Shown here piece by piece: positions 18,067-27,500 of a stretch of 64,000 nucleotides of DNA. The stretch comes from Marinobacterium litorale DSM 23545 (GTDB taxonomy: Bacteria > Pseudomonadota > Gammaproteobacteria > Pseudomonadales > Balneatricaceae): positions 1 through 64,000 of the forward strand of contig NZ_AUAZ01000019.1 of the NCBI RefSeq assembly GCF_000428985.1. The letters are read 5' to 3'. The stretch's first letter is position 1, and each line of letters opens with the position of its first letter. The notes under the pieces are model-generated. The model was not told the DNA's origin. It made no database searches and saw only the letters and a list, made by a program, of their open reading frames with translations. Made by a program: the position numbers and the translations under genes.

Positions 18067-19632
18067 ATGCGAATAGGTGTCCCTAAAGAGATCGAAGAGG
18101 GAGAAAAGCGCGTAGCGCTCACTCCCGATGTGGCTCACCAGCTGCAGAAACTTGGCTTTACGCTGGCGATAGAGTCCGGTGCCGGCTTGGAAGCCAGCTT
18201 TGATGACGAGCAGTACCGCAAGGTCGGTGTTGAAGTTATCGAAGATCCCCGGGCCGTGTGGCAGGAGTCCGACATCATCATGAAGGTGCGCCCGCCCAAG
18301 GAGCACCCGGAGCTGGGTTTCTATGGTGTCGAGCTGATGAAACCGGGCCAGACCCTGATCAGTTTCCTCTACCCGGCCATGAACCCGGAAACACTCAACG
18401 CCCTGTCCGAGCACGGTGTCACCGCATTGGCCATGGACTCGGTGCCCCGTATCTCCCGCGCCCAGAAGATGGATGCCCTGAGCTCCATGGCCAACATCGC
18501 CGGTTACCGGGCGGTGGTGGAAGCGGCGCAGCATTTCGGCCGTTTCTTCACCGGCCAGATCACCGCCGCCGGTAAGATCCCCCCGGCCAAGGTGCTGGTG
18601 ATCGGTGCTGGCGTTGCAGGCCTGGCTGCTATTGGTGCGGCCAAGAGCATGGGCGCCATCGTGCGTGCCTTCGACACCCGCCCCGAGGTGAAGGAGCAGG
18701 TGGAAAGCATGGACGCCGAGTTTCTGATGCTCGATTTCAAGGATGAGGACGGCGGTTCCGGCCAGGGCGGTTACGCCAAGACCATGAGCCCCGAGTTTAT
18801 CAAGGCGGAGATGGACCTGTTTGCCGCCCAGGCGGCGGAAGTGGATATCATCATCACCACCGCCCTGATCCCCGGCAAGCCCGCCCCCGAGCTGATCACC
18901 GAGCGCATGGTCGCCAACATGAAACCGGGTAGCGTCATCGTGGATCTGGCCGCTGAAGCGGGCGGTAACTGCAAGCTGACCGAAGCCAACAAGGTGGTGG
19001 TCAAGCACGGTGTTACGCTGATCGGCTACACCAACCTGCCCAGCCGTCTGGCCGCTCAGTCGAGCCAGCTTTATGCCACCAACCTGCGTCACCTGCTGAC
19101 CGACCTCTGCCCGGAGAAGAACGGCGAGATCGTCGTCAACATGGAGGACGAGGTGATTCGTGGTGCCACCGTGGTCAAGGAGGGAGAGGTCACCTGGCCA
19201 CCGCCCGCGCCTCGTATCTCCCTGGCACCGAAGGACGATGTGGGCCTTAAAGCCAAGAAAGAACTGGAAAAGCCGGAGCCCAAACCGGCGCATCCGCTGG
19301 CGTTTCTGGCTCCGCTGGCCCTGGCGGGCCTCGCCCTGTTCGGGCTGGGCTCGGTGGCGCCTCCAGAGTTTATCGGTCACCTGACCGTGTTCGTGCTGTC
19401 CTGTTTTGTCGGTTACATGGTGATCTGGGGCGTCTCCCACTCCCTGCACACGCCTTTGATGAGTGTGACCAACGCGATCAGTAGCATCATTGTCATCGGG
19501 GCCCTGATTCAGATCTCCAGTGACAGTGCGCTGGTAGTCACCCTGGCTACGCTGGCCGTGTTTATCACCAGCATCAATATCGTCGGCGGCTTCGCCGTCA
19601 CCCAGCGCATGCTGCGGATGTTCAGGAAGTAA
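18067..19632 (+). CDS. pntA: NAD(P) transhydrogenase subunit alpha
   Basis: A 521-residue subunit of the proton-translocating transhydrogenase that moves hydride between NADH and NADP+ using the proton gradient. The N-terminal NAD-binding domain I starts [20 protein letters not shown] and contains the Rossmann motif [18 protein letters not shown]. After a proline-rich linker (about residue 400) come four membrane helices. It is the undivided E. coli form, not the split pntAA/pntAB form. pntB follows after 12 bases. Confidence 0.97.
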   Translation: MRIGVPKEIEEGEKRVALTPDVAHQLQKLGFTLAIESGAGLEASFDDEQYRKVGVEVIEDPRAVWQESDIIMKVRPPKEHPELGFYGVELMKPGQTLISFLYPAMNPETLNALSEHGVTALAMDSVPRISRAQKMDALSSMANIAGYRAVVEAAQHFGRFFTGQITAAGKIPPAKVLVIGAGVAGLAAIGAAKSMGAIVRAFDTRPEVKEQVESMDAEFLMLDFKDEDGGSGQGGYAKTMSPEFIKAEMDLFAAQAAEVDIIITTALIPGKPAPELITERMVANMKPGSVIVDLAAEAGGNCKLTEANKVVVKHGVTLIGYTNLPSRLAAQSSQLYATNLRHLLTDLCPEKNGEIVVNMEDEVIRGATVVKEGEVTWPPPAPRISLAPKDDVGLKAKKELEKPEPKPAHPLAFLAPLALAGLALFGLGSVAPPEFIGHLTVFVLSCFVGYMVIWGVSHSLHTPLMSVTNAISSIIVIGALIQISSDSALVVTLATLAVFITSINIVGGFAVTQRMLRMFRK

Positions 19633-19644
19633 GGAGCCGAATCG

Positions 19645-21051
19645 ATGAGTACAGGCATAATCACAGCATCCTATATCGGCGCCAGTGCGCTGTTTATCAT
19701 GGCCCTGGGTGGGCTCAAGCATCAGGAGAGTGCCCGTCGCGGTAACCTCTACGGCATGCTCGGCATGGGCCTGGCCCTGCTGGTTACCATCGTCGGTCTG
19801 GTGTCACAGAACCATTTTCTGCTGATCGTCGGCATCGTCGCCGGCGGTGCCATCGGCTGGTACCTGGCGAAAAAGGTCGAGATGACCCAGATGCCGGAAC
19901 TGGTGGCGGTCCTGCACAGTCTGGTGGGCCTGGCAGCGGTCTTCGTGGGCTGGGCCAACGCCCTGGACCACAGTAGCGCCGCGCAAACATCGGTGGAGCA
20001 GACGATCCATGCAGCGGAAACCTATATCGGTATCCTGATCGGGGCGCTGACTTTCTCCGGCTCCATCTGCGCCTACCTGAAACTGGCGGCCAAGATCAGC
20101 GGTAAGCCGCTGCAACTGCCGGGACGTCACCTGTTCAATGCAGGCCTGGGCCTGCTGGCGATCTGGTTCGGCGTTGAATATGTAGCCGCGGTCCCCGACG
20201 GCGGTATCGGCTGGCTGGTACTGATGACCCTGATCGCCCTGGTGTTCGGTGTCCACATGGTGGTCGCCATCGGCGGTGCCGATATGCCGGTGGTGGTATC
20301 CATGCTCAACAGCTACTCCGGCTGGGCGGCCGCGGCCATGGGCTTCATGCTCGGCAACGACCTGCTGATCGTGGTCGGTGCACTGGTGGGTTCCAGCGGC
20401 GCGATCCTCAGCTACATCATGTGCAAGGCGATGAACCGCAAGTTCCTCAACGTCATCCTGGGGGGCTTTGGTAACAAGAGCTCAGGCGGTGCGGGCAGTG
20501 CAGGCCCCGCCGGTAGCGAGGACGACATCAAGCCGATTCAGGCAGAGGAAGCGGCGGATCTGATGGCGAATGCCAAAGAGGTGATGATCCTGCCCGGTTA
20601 CGGCATGGCCGTGGCCCAGGCTCAGCACACGGTATTCGAGATCAGCAAAAAACTGAAGGAGAAAGGGGTCAACGTGCGTTTTGGCATCCACCCGGTGGCT
20701 GGACGTATGCCCGGGCATATGAACGTGCTGCTGGCGGAAGCCAAGGTGCCCTACGATATCGTCTACGAAATGGACGAGATCAACGAAGACTTTCCGAAGG
20801 TGGATGTCTCGGTGGTGATCGGTGCCAATGATATCGTCAACCCGGCGGCGCAGGAGGTACCGGACAGCCCCATCGCCGGTATGCCGGTGCTGGAGCCGTG
20901 GAACGGCAAAACCACCATCGTGCTCAAGCGCGGCATGAGCACCGGTTATGCCGGGGTGGATAACCCGCTGTTCTACAAGGACAACACACGGATGCTGTTT
21001 GGTGATGCCAAGGACAGTGTGGATGCGATTCTCAAGCATCTGAGCGAATAA
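19645..21051 (+). CDS. pntB: NAD(P) transhydrogenase subunit beta
   Basis: A 468-residue inner-membrane subunit. The N-terminal part has about eight or nine membrane helices (domain II); the C-terminal domain III (about residues 300-468) binds NADP(H), with [36 protein letters not shown] and [11 protein letters not shown], all family hallmarks. A GGAG site eight to ten bases upstream supports the ATG. An intrinsic terminator follows directly, so pntAB is a two-gene operon. Confidence 0.97.
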   Translation: MSTGIITASYIGASALFIMALGGLKHQESARRGNLYGMLGMGLALLVTIVGLVSQNHFLLIVGIVAGGAIGWYLAKKVEMTQMPELVAVLHSLVGLAAVFVGWANALDHSSAAQTSVEQTIHAAETYIGILIGALTFSGSICAYLKLAAKISGKPLQLPGRHLFNAGLGLLAIWFGVEYVAAVPDGGIGWLVLMTLIALVFGVHMVVAIGGADMPVVVSMLNSYSGWAAAAMGFMLGNDLLIVVGALVGSSGAILSYIMCKAMNRKFLNVILGGFGNKSSGGAGSAGPAGSEDDIKPIQAEEAADLMANAKEVMILPGYGMAVAQAQHTVFEISKKLKEKGVNVRFGIHPVAGRMPGHMNVLLAEAKVPYDIVYEMDEINEDFPKVDVSVVIGANDIVNPAAQEVPDSPIAGMPVLEPWNGKTTIVLKRGMSTGYAGVDNPLFYKDNTRMLFGDAKDSVDAILKHLSE

Positions 21052-21059
21052 GCTCATCA

Positions 21060-21089
21060 CAGGCGCTCTCGGGCGCCTGTTTTATTTTG
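21060..21089 (+). terminator. Intrinsic terminator of pntAB
   Basis: CAGGCGC (21060-21066) pairs with GCGCCTG (21073-21079) around a TCTCGG loop, followed by TTTTATTTT. It begins eight bases after the pntB stop. Confidence 0.9.
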
Positions 21090-21159
21090 CAGCCCATACA
21101 CAGAGGCTGCGGATCCAGCTAAGGTAATGCAAACACCGCTCAACAGGACCTGCTAGCCA

Positions 21160-21903
21160 ATGACCTCTGATCGCCCTCCGATCCCCTCACGCGAAATGCC
21201 CGACTGGGAGGCACTGCAGCATGTCCCGATTGAGGAATGCGGCGAGCGTCTGCAACCGGCCAGCCTATGCGACGAATGGCGTTGCTGGCCCGCTTATTTT
21301 CACCAGCATATTTCCGGCGCAATACCTGAGTGCTACCTGCGCCCGGGTGTTTTTGATCGACTGTTACAGGCCGCGCGATCGCTCCCTGACACCTATCAGC
21401 TGGTGATTCTGGATGGGTGGCGCCCCTTTACCGTTCAGCAGTATCTCTTCGATACACTGCTGAACCTGATGCAACATGCCGATCCGGGACAGACTGAACA
21501 GGCCCGTATTCTGAAGGCCCGGGCTTTGGTCTCTCCACCCAGTACCGATCTGAATGCCCCCAGCCCCCACCTCACCGGCGGTGCTGTTGATGTGACACTG
21601 GCCGACAGGGATGGTCGACTGATCGACATGGGTACCCTGTTCGACGAGGCCAGCCCCCTCTCCTACTCCTCCGCCCTGGAAACGGAGGAGCACCACTCCA
21701 TGTCGGACCTGATGGCTCGCCATCATCGACGGGTGCTTTACCACGCCATGACCACGGCGGGCTTTACCAACCTGCCATCGGAGTGGTGGCACTACGATTA
21801 TGGCGACCAGCTCTGGGCCTGGTACTCGGGCGCGGACAAGGCTCGCTACGGTGTCACACACCCCGCCACCCTGGAGCAACTCTGGCAGCGACAACTCCGG
21901 TAA
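21160..21903 (+). CDS. D-alanyl-D-alanine dipeptidase (VanX/DdpX family)
   Basis: A 247-residue zinc dipeptidase of the M15D family. The zinc-binding signature SPHLTGGAVDVTL (about residues 134-146) and the second motif EWWHYDYG near residue 207 carry the His, Asp, catalytic Glu and final His ligands. The Arg of LDGWRPFTVQQ is also conserved. No signal peptide is visible, so it is probably cytoplasmic and may recycle D-Ala-D-Ala. There are no van genes around it, so a role in glycopeptide resistance is not implied. Monocistronic, between the pntAB terminator and valS. Confidence 0.9.
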   Translation: MTSDRPPIPSREMPDWEALQHVPIEECGERLQPASLCDEWRCWPAYFHQHISGAIPECYLRPGVFDRLLQAARSLPDTYQLVILDGWRPFTVQQYLFDTLLNLMQHADPGQTEQARILKARALVSPPSTDLNAPSPHLTGGAVDVTLADRDGRLIDMGTLFDEASPLSYSSALETEEHHSMSDLMARHHRRVLYHAMTTAGFTNLPSEWWHYDYGDQLWAWYSGADKARYGVTHPATLEQLWQRQLR

Positions 21904-22079
21904 AGCCAACCCTGACCATCCCCGCTTGGTTGCAGCGCTCCCTTTGCTCGGGGTTCTCGACCCGGTGGCCTGTAACCCACTCCACTGTGCCTGTATAATG
22001 TCCGGTTTCGAGCCGCTCGGCCCTGGCCTGTTTACACCGCCAGATTTCCAGAGACTTTTTCCAGAGACAGCAGACCGCA

Positions 22080-24935
22080 ATGGACAAGACTTACCAGCCC
22101 AACGAGATCGAACAGAACTGGTACAAGAAGTGGGAAGAGAGCAACTATTTTGCTCCCTCGGGCGAAGGTGATGCCTACAGCATCATGATCCCGCCGCCCA
22201 ATGTCACCGGTAGTCTGCATATGGGCCACGCCTTCCAGCACACTATCATGGACGCGCTGGTTCGCTACCGTCGCATGCAGGGCCGCAACACCCTTTGGCA
22301 GGTCGGTACTGACCACGCCGGTATCGCTACGCAAATGGTCGTCGAGCGCAAGCTTGCAGCGGAAACCGGCGAGAGTCGCTACGATCTGGGTCGCGATGCG
22401 TTTATCGAGAAGGTCTGGGAGTGGAAAGAGCAGTCCGGCGGCACCATCACCGGTCAGATGCGTCGCCTGGGTAACTCGGTGGACTGGCCCACTGAGCGTT
22501 TCACCATGGACTCCGGCTTCTACCACGCGGTGCAGGAAGTCTTTATCCGTCTCTATGATGAAGGTCTGATCTACCGCGGCAAGCGCCTGGTCAACTGGGA
22601 TCCGAAGCTTCATACCGCAATCTCGGATCTGGAAGTGGAAAACCGCGAAGTCAAAGGCAAGATGTGGTACCTGCGCTATCCGCTGGCCGATGGCGAGAAA
22701 ACCAAAGACGGCCTGGATTACATCGTTGTCGGTACCACCCGCCCGGAAACCATGCTCGGTGACACCGGCGTGGCGGTTAACCCGGACGATGAGCGCTACG
22801 ACAACCTGGTGGGCAAATTTGTCGAACTGCCGCTGACCGGCCGCCGTATCCCTATCGTTGCTGACGAACACGCCAGCATGGAGAAGGGTACCGGCTGTGT
22901 GAAGATCACACCGGCCCACGACTTTAACGATTATCAGGTGGGCCAGCGTCAGAAGCTGCCGATGATCAACGTCATGACGCTGAACGCCGATATCCGTGAG
23001 GAAGCCCAGGTGTTCAATTTCGACGGCACCGATAACAGCGAACTCGACCCGAGTCTGCCTGAAAAATACCAGGGCATGGAGCGCTTCGCTGCCCGCAAGC
23101 AGATCGTCGCGGATATGGAAGATGCAGGGCTCCTGGTCAAGATCGACGAAAACGATATGACCGTGCCCTACGGCGACCGTGGCGGTGTCGTCATCGAGCC
23201 AATGCTGACCGACCAGTGGTTCTGCGATGCCAAGACCCTGGCCAAACCGGCGATCAAGGCGGTCGAGGATGGCGACATCAAATTCGTGCCCAAGCAGTAC
23301 GAGAACATGTACTTCGCCTGGATGCGCGACATCCAGGACTGGTGCATCTCGCGTCAGCTCTGGTGGGGTCACCGCATACCGGCCTTCTACGACAACGACG
23401 GCAACGTTTACGTCGCCAACTCGGCGGAAGCTGCCCGCGAAAAATACGGCCTGGATCTGGAGCTTGAACTGCGCCAGGACGATGACGTACTGGATACCTG
23501 GTTCAGCTCCGCGCTCTGGACATTTGGCACCCTGGGCTGGCCGGAAGACACCGAGCGGCTGAAAACCTTCCATCCGTCCGATACGCTGGTGACCGGTTTC
23601 GACATCATCTTCTTCTGGGTTGCACGCATGATCATGTTCACGCTGCACTTCATGAAGGATGAGGACGGCAAGCCGCAGGTTCCATTCAAGAACGTTTACG
23701 TTACCGGTCTGATCCGTGATGAGAACGGCGACAAGATGTCCAAGTCCAAGGGCAACGTGCTGGACCCGCTGGATATGATCGACGGTATCAGTCTGCCGGA
23801 TCTGCTGGAGAAACGTACCGGCAACATGATGCAGCCACAGCTGGCCGAAAAGATCGGCAAGCGCACCGAGAAACAGTTCCCCGAGGGGATCTCGGCCCAC
23901 GGCACCGATGCCCTGCGCTTTACGCTGGCCGCGCTTGCCTCCACCGGTCGCGATATCAACTGGGATATGAAGCGTCTGGAAGGTTACCGCAACTTCTGTA
24001 ACAAGCTCTGGAACGCGGCCCGCTACGTGCTGATGAACACCGAAGGCGAGGATTGTGGCCAGAGCGGTGGCGATGTGGACCTTTCGCTGGCGGATCGCTG
24101 GATTATCAGCGAATTGCAGCGCGCCGAGACTACCGTCACCAAACACATGGACGAGTACCGTTTCGACCTGGCAGCGCAGACGATCTACGACTTCGTCTGG
24201 AACCAATACTGCGACTGGTATCTGGAGCTTTCGAAGCCAGTATTGTGGGATGACAACGCCAGTGCTGAAGCCAAGCGTGGCACCCGTCGCACTCTGGTTC
24301 GCGTGCTGGAAGCCATTCTGCGCATGGCGCATCCGATGATGCCGTTTATCACCGAGGAGATCTGGCAGGCGATCAAAGGCCTGGCCGGTACCGAGGGTGA
24401 AACCATCATGCTCACCTCCTTCCCGGTGGCTGAAGCGAGCAAGATCGACGCTCAGGCGGAGACCGATATCGAATGGCTCAAAGGCGTAATCACCGGCGTG
24501 CGTAATATTCGCGGCGAGATGAAGATTGCACCGTCCCAGGACCTGGATCTGCTGTTCGCCCATGGCGATGCCGACGACAAGCGCCGCATGGAAGCCAATG
24601 CGACCTTCCTGAAAAAACTGGCCAAGCTCAGCTCCCTGACCTGGCTCGACAACCCGGAAGAGGCACCCATGTCTGCCACCCAGCTGGTGGGCAAAATGGA
24701 AGTTCTGGTGCCGATGGCCGGATTGATCGATAAGGACGCGGAACTCAGCCGACTGCAGAAAGAGATTGATCGCCTGACCGGCGAGATCAAGCGCGTGGAG
24801 GGCAAGCTGTCCAACGAGAAATTCGTTGCCAACGCCCCGGAAGCGGTTGTTACCAAAGAGCGCGAAAAAATCGCGGCTGCGCAGGAATCACAGGCCAAGC
24901 TGCAGGAGCAGTACGCCAAGATCGAAGCGCTCTAG
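22080..24935 (+). CDS. valS: Valyl-tRNA synthetase
   Basis: A 951-residue class I aminoacyl-tRNA synthetase charging tRNA-Val. The HIGH-type motif is [13 protein letters not shown] (about residues 41-53), the CP1 editing domain spans roughly 190-340, the KMSKS loop is [13 protein letters not shown], and the C-terminal coiled coil (about residues 885-951) is intact. Length equals E. coli ValS (951). Followed by a strong bidirectional terminator and then by the AT-rich island. Confidence 0.98.
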   Translation: MDKTYQPNEIEQNWYKKWEESNYFAPSGEGDAYSIMIPPPNVTGSLHMGHAFQHTIMDALVRYRRMQGRNTLWQVGTDHAGIATQMVVERKLAAETGESRYDLGRDAFIEKVWEWKEQSGGTITGQMRRLGNSVDWPTERFTMDSGFYHAVQEVFIRLYDEGLIYRGKRLVNWDPKLHTAISDLEVENREVKGKMWYLRYPLADGEKTKDGLDYIVVGTTRPETMLGDTGVAVNPDDERYDNLVGKFVELPLTGRRIPIVADEHASMEKGTGCVKITPAHDFNDYQVGQRQKLPMINVMTLNADIREEAQVFNFDGTDNSELDPSLPEKYQGMERFAARKQIVADMEDAGLLVKIDENDMTVPYGDRGGVVIEPMLTDQWFCDAKTLAKPAIKAVEDGDIKFVPKQYENMYFAWMRDIQDWCISRQLWWGHRIPAFYDNDGNVYVANSAEAAREKYGLDLELELRQDDDVLDTWFSSALWTFGTLGWPEDTERLKTFHPSDTLVTGFDIIFFWVARMIMFTLHFMKDEDGKPQVPFKNVYVTGLIRDENGDKMSKSKGNVLDPLDMIDGISLPDLLEKRTGNMMQPQLAEKIGKRTEKQFPEGISAHGTDALRFTLAALASTGRDINWDMKRLEGYRNFCNKLWNAARYVLMNTEGEDCGQSGGDVDLSLADRWIISELQRAETTVTKHMDEYRFDLAAQTIYDFVWNQYCDWYLELSKPVLWDDNASAEAKRGTRRTLVRVLEAILRMAHPMMPFITEEIWQAIKGLAGTEGETIMLTSFPVAEASKIDAQAETDIEWLKGVITGVRNIRGEMKIAPSQDLDLLFAHGDADDKRRMEANATFLKKLAKLSSLTWLDNPEEAPMSATQLVGKMEVLVPMAGLIDKDAELSRLQKEIDRLTGEIKRVEGKLSNEKFVANAPEAVVTKEREKIAAAQESQAKLQEQYAKIEAL

Positions 24936-25027
24936 TTCCGTGAAGGGCCGCTACCACCGCCCGCCTGGGCACAGGTGCCTCAGGCGAGCTAACGGTCGCA
25001 CAGCGGTGAAAAAAGCAGTCATAAAAA

Positions 25028-25050
25028 AGGCAGCCTCTGGGGCGGCCTTG
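25028..25050 (+). terminator. Weak hairpin downstream of valS
   Basis: AAGGC and GCCTT arms (about 25028-25050) form an imperfect stem in GC-rich sequence without a good T-run. Probably secondary to the stronger terminator next to it. Confidence 0.25.
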
Positions 25051-25075
25051 CCTAGACATGTTCAGCGCTAATGTT

Positions 25076-25099
25076 AAAAAGGGGCCAACGCCCCTTTTT
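25076..25099. terminator. Bidirectional intrinsic terminator between valS and the AT-rich island
   Basis: AAAAAGGGGC (25076-25085) pairs perfectly with GCCCCTTTTT (25090-25099) around CAAC. The stem is flanked by A-run and T-run, so it works in both directions and can end both valS and the convergent island operon. It marks the left edge of the AT-rich segment. Confidence 0.9.
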
Positions 25100-25147
25100 A
25101 ACGAATAATAAACTCGCTGTATGAAAAACACGTAATAGGAGGCTCCT

Positions 25148-25270
25148 CTAAATATCGTATCTCATACGCACAGTTAAAAAATCATTAATATTTTTAATAA
25201 GAAGACATTTAAAACATCCAATCCACCATAAGACTGCAAATAAGACATAAAACACTCTATATGTCATCAT
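25148..25270 (-). CDS. Possible 40-residue single-pass membrane peptide
   Basis: A 40-codon frame beginning ATGATG that overlaps the 3' end of the flavoprotein gene by 14 bases. Its product has one strongly hydrophobic segment (about residues 3-25, VFYVLFAVLWWIGCF within it) and a short charged C-terminus. The overlap resembles the coupling seen between the other genes of this operon. No ribosome-binding site is obvious and no family is recognised, so it could be chance; the hydrophobic segment is the main argument for it. Confidence 0.3.
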   Translation of the reverse strand: MMTYRVFYVLFAVLWWIGCFKCLLIKNINDFLTVRMRYDI

Positions 25271-26345
25271 TAATTTTGCAGAATATATGCTTATAGCCTC
25301 TAGTATAGTAATGACAAAGCCCCGACCAAACACAGTGTTTAATATCGTTTTCGCGTTGCGCCAAAGATTTCTCGACAAAATAAGGATCTGCCACTAGCGG
25401 CCTCCCTATACCAAAAACAATATTAGAAGGTTTTTGTTCAAGATCTTTCAAGTTCCTTATATTGCCCGAAACACTAACTAGAGCCTTTCTAAGCTGCCCC
25501 GCAAGCTCTTCACAATACTGAAGATAAACATTCAAGCCATCCCGACGACCAGGATAAATTAAATTCTTTGATAAGTCATAAAATCCTGCAGACAAGCTAA
25601 CAATATCGTAACCATAGCTCTCTAGTAGCTTAATCTGCTTTATTTTAATATTCCACTCATTCAATGGGTCCCTACTCAAACCTTCAAAACATGACACTCT
25701 AATATCCAATATAGAGTCAGGACAGTATTTTCTAATATTAGCAAGTAAGTCGCACACCCCACCGATGTTATCAATATTATACTTGTCACTTCTATTATTT
25801 AACATAGGATTCATCAAGCAAGACAAGAAGTAACCGTGAGCTGCATGTATTTGAAGAACCTCGAATCCATACTCTGAAGCTAAAATAGCCGCTTTCAAAA
25901 AGGATTCAAATATCAAATCAATTTCATGAGTACTCAAAGAAGCAATGAAGTTTCGGTAAAGATGAACCTTACCAACCGAATTATTGTCACGCCACTTTCT
26001 ATTAGCTGGGATATTGAAAAATCGACAAGAAATTTGAATCCCCGGCAGGGACCCATTACTGCTTATAGCACTTGTTAGTTCGTTCCAACCTGGCTCATTT
26101 TGTCTTAAAATTAAAGTACTTTCATTTGTACAGAATGCGCTATCTATCGCCACATTTCCAACATAGCTAATCGCTATATTTTTTCCTGAACGGTCACTAT
26201 GAAATCTAATTAAACGTCCTGTAGGTGCTCCATTATTTCCGAAGCCTGTATTAATTGGAGCGAGTGAAAATCTACTATTCGTTAAAAACTCTTTTTTTGA
26301 AAAATCAATTTCTTTCAAACTTATAAAACCGTTTTTTATTGGCAC
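25257..26345 (-). CDS. Old-yellow-enzyme-like flavin oxidoreductase in nucleotide-enzyme island
   Basis: A 362-residue single-domain TIM-barrel flavoprotein of the OYE family (FMN-dependent ene reductase type). Visible motifs are APINTGFG near residue 29, the active-site HAAHGYFLSCLMNP with the His/His pair and Tyr, NNRSDKYN after it, and FGIGRPLVADP for phosphate binding. The C-terminal tail has CVWSGLC and a later Cys: three of the four cysteines that bind the Fe-S cluster in 2,4-dienoyl-CoA-reductase-type members, with one position Ser. The FAD/NAD domain of that class is absent. The gene overlaps the MazG gene by 41 bases. Substrate unknown; strongly AT-rich, so probably acquired. Confidence 0.8.
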   Translation of the reverse strand: MPIKNGFISLKEIDFSKKEFLTNSRFSLAPINTGFGNNGAPTGRLIRFHSDRSGKNIAISYVGNVAIDSAFCTNESTLILRQNEPGWNELTSAISSNGSLPGIQISCRFFNIPANRKWRDNNSVGKVHLYRNFIASLSTHEIDLIFESFLKAAILASEYGFEVLQIHAAHGYFLSCLMNPMLNNRSDKYNIDNIGGVCDLLANIRKYCPDSILDIRVSCFEGLSRDPLNEWNIKIKQIKLLESYGYDIVSLSAGFYDLSKNLIYPGRRDGLNVYLQYCEELAGQLRKALVSVSGNIRNLKDLEQKPSNIVFGIGRPLVADPYFVEKSLAQRENDIKHCVWSGLCHYYTRGYKHIFCKINDDI

Positions 26346-26661
26346 TTAATTTTTTCAAGTACTCTTCTTCTATATTTAGTCCCGTATGTGTAGCTATTCT
26401 CATAACATATATGAAAATATCTATTATCTCTTCATGTAAATGAGCCATATTTTTTAAAATAAAGTCATCAACTTCGTTTTCATCGTCCCTTAAAAGAGCT
26501 GCCTTTTTAATTATATTTGAGAACTCTCCAAGTTCACCTACAATTCCAACAATATCCCTTGAAACCCAGTCGACAAGCTCAATATTTGACGAGCTTTCTA
26601 GGCTCCATCCATGGCTTTTGTCGAATTCATGCTGTAAGTTGACGATATCGTTAATATTCAT
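26305..26661 (-). CDS. MazG-like nucleotide pyrophosphohydrolase
   Basis: A 118-residue all-alpha NTP pyrophosphatase-fold protein. The metal-binding motif is present: ExxE in GELGEF (about residues 41-46) and ExxD in HEEIIDIFIYVMR (about residues 76-88). Members hydrolyse (d)NTPs to monophosphates and pyrophosphate; single-domain forms occur in phages and in defence-related clusters. The start overlaps the preceding gene by four bases (ATGA) and its 3' end overlaps the flavoprotein gene. Low G+C like its neighbours. Specificity cannot be read from sequence. Confidence 0.82.
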   Translation of the reverse strand: MNINDIVNLQHEFDKSHGWSLESSSNIELVDWVSRDIVGIVGELGEFSNIIKKAALLRDDENEVDDFILKNMAHLHEEIIDIFIYVMRIATHTGLNIEEEYLKKLSANKKRFYKFERN

Positions 26662-27482
26662 TTTTTCCTATTACCTATCGCCGTAATTAAAAAAGTAGCT
26701 AGCGAAACAATTATATTACTTGCGACTCCAAATAATATCGTAATTCCAGTGTCGACTTTATCACCTTGCGCTAGGCTAGAAATAAGAAGTATCATAGCAA
26801 TAAAAAAAAGACAGGCCGCAACTATTGTCGATCGAAAATAAACAAATAGCTTTCGATATATAGCTGCCATATCTTTTCCATAGCTCACTTCAATTTCTTG
26901 CGCTTTATTCCTGATTCTTGAGTCTTTTCTTATTTCATCTTCAGTTAGTAGCATATTCGTTGGAATTGGCCAAATCTCCGTTTGGTATCCATGCTGTCCA
27001 TGATACGTATTATCAACTGGAGTTTTCAACTTCGAGAATTCAATCTTAGCTATTCGTTCACCAGGAAATATCTTGATATAGTCGTGCGATGAATTATAGA
27101 ATACTATACCAAGATTCCCATGAAACCCAGGGTCTGCATACGTATTAACGGGTAACAAGCCTATAGAAAAAAGCTTCCCCTTACTAAGTATTCTTCCCAG
27201 CATATCACGATCAAGATTAATTACCTCCTTGGTTATAACTACAATATTTTGCTTTGGCTTTATTAATATATAACCATTATTTTCAACAAGACTTCTAGGA
27301 GGGCTTTTCACATCACTAAGTTCGTAATATATATTACTAGCTGTCAATTCATAGCAGCACTGCTTAATATTTCTTTCATCATAATTTTCTACAATTAAAC
27401 GATTACTACTGCAGAGCCTCTTTATTTCTGTATCCGAAATAGTCCCCACATCAAAAAATTCATTTTTATCAATCATTGACAT
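26658..27482 (-). CDS. Membrane-anchored dCTP-deaminase/dUTPase-fold protein, apparently lacking the catalytic Glu
   Basis: A 274-residue protein. Residues about 8-170 have the dCTP deaminase/dUTPase fold: a start around EIKRLCSSNRLIVE, the core SIGLLPVNTYADPGFHGNLG, FPGERIAKIEFSKL, and YHGQHGY at the end. Hand alignment to E. coli Dcd puts Val where the catalytic Glu138 of IVLEFYN should be (GIVFYN here), and the GRSS segment is SKGK. The C-terminus has two membrane helices (about residues 216-236 and 247-270). It may therefore be a nucleotide-binding sensor or effector rather than an active deaminase; that is inference. The stop overlaps the mazG-like gene; tmk ends 18 bases upstream. Confidence 0.75.
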   Translation of the reverse strand: MSMIDKNEFFDVGTISDTEIKRLCSSNRLIVENYDERNIKQCCYELTASNIYYELSDVKSPPRSLVENNGYILIKPKQNIVVITKEVINLDRDMLGRILSKGKLFSIGLLPVNTYADPGFHGNLGIVFYNSSHDYIKIFPGERIAKIEFSKLKTPVDNTYHGQHGYQTEIWPIPTNMLLTEDEIRKDSRIRNKAQEIEVSYGKDMAAIYRKLFVYFRSTIVAACLFFIAMILLISSLAQGDKVDTGITILFGVASNIIVSLATFLITAIGNRKK

Positions 27483-27500
27483 TTATAGAGAAAAATTAGT

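Noticed and set aside
17956-19722. 588-codon open frame antisense to pntA
   Set aside because: Shadow of pntA; translation is Gly/His-rich without family features.
22032-24563. 843-codon open frame antisense to valS
   Set aside because: Shadow of valS: same codon phase effects in GC-rich coding DNA, no recognisable domain, His-rich low-complexity translation.
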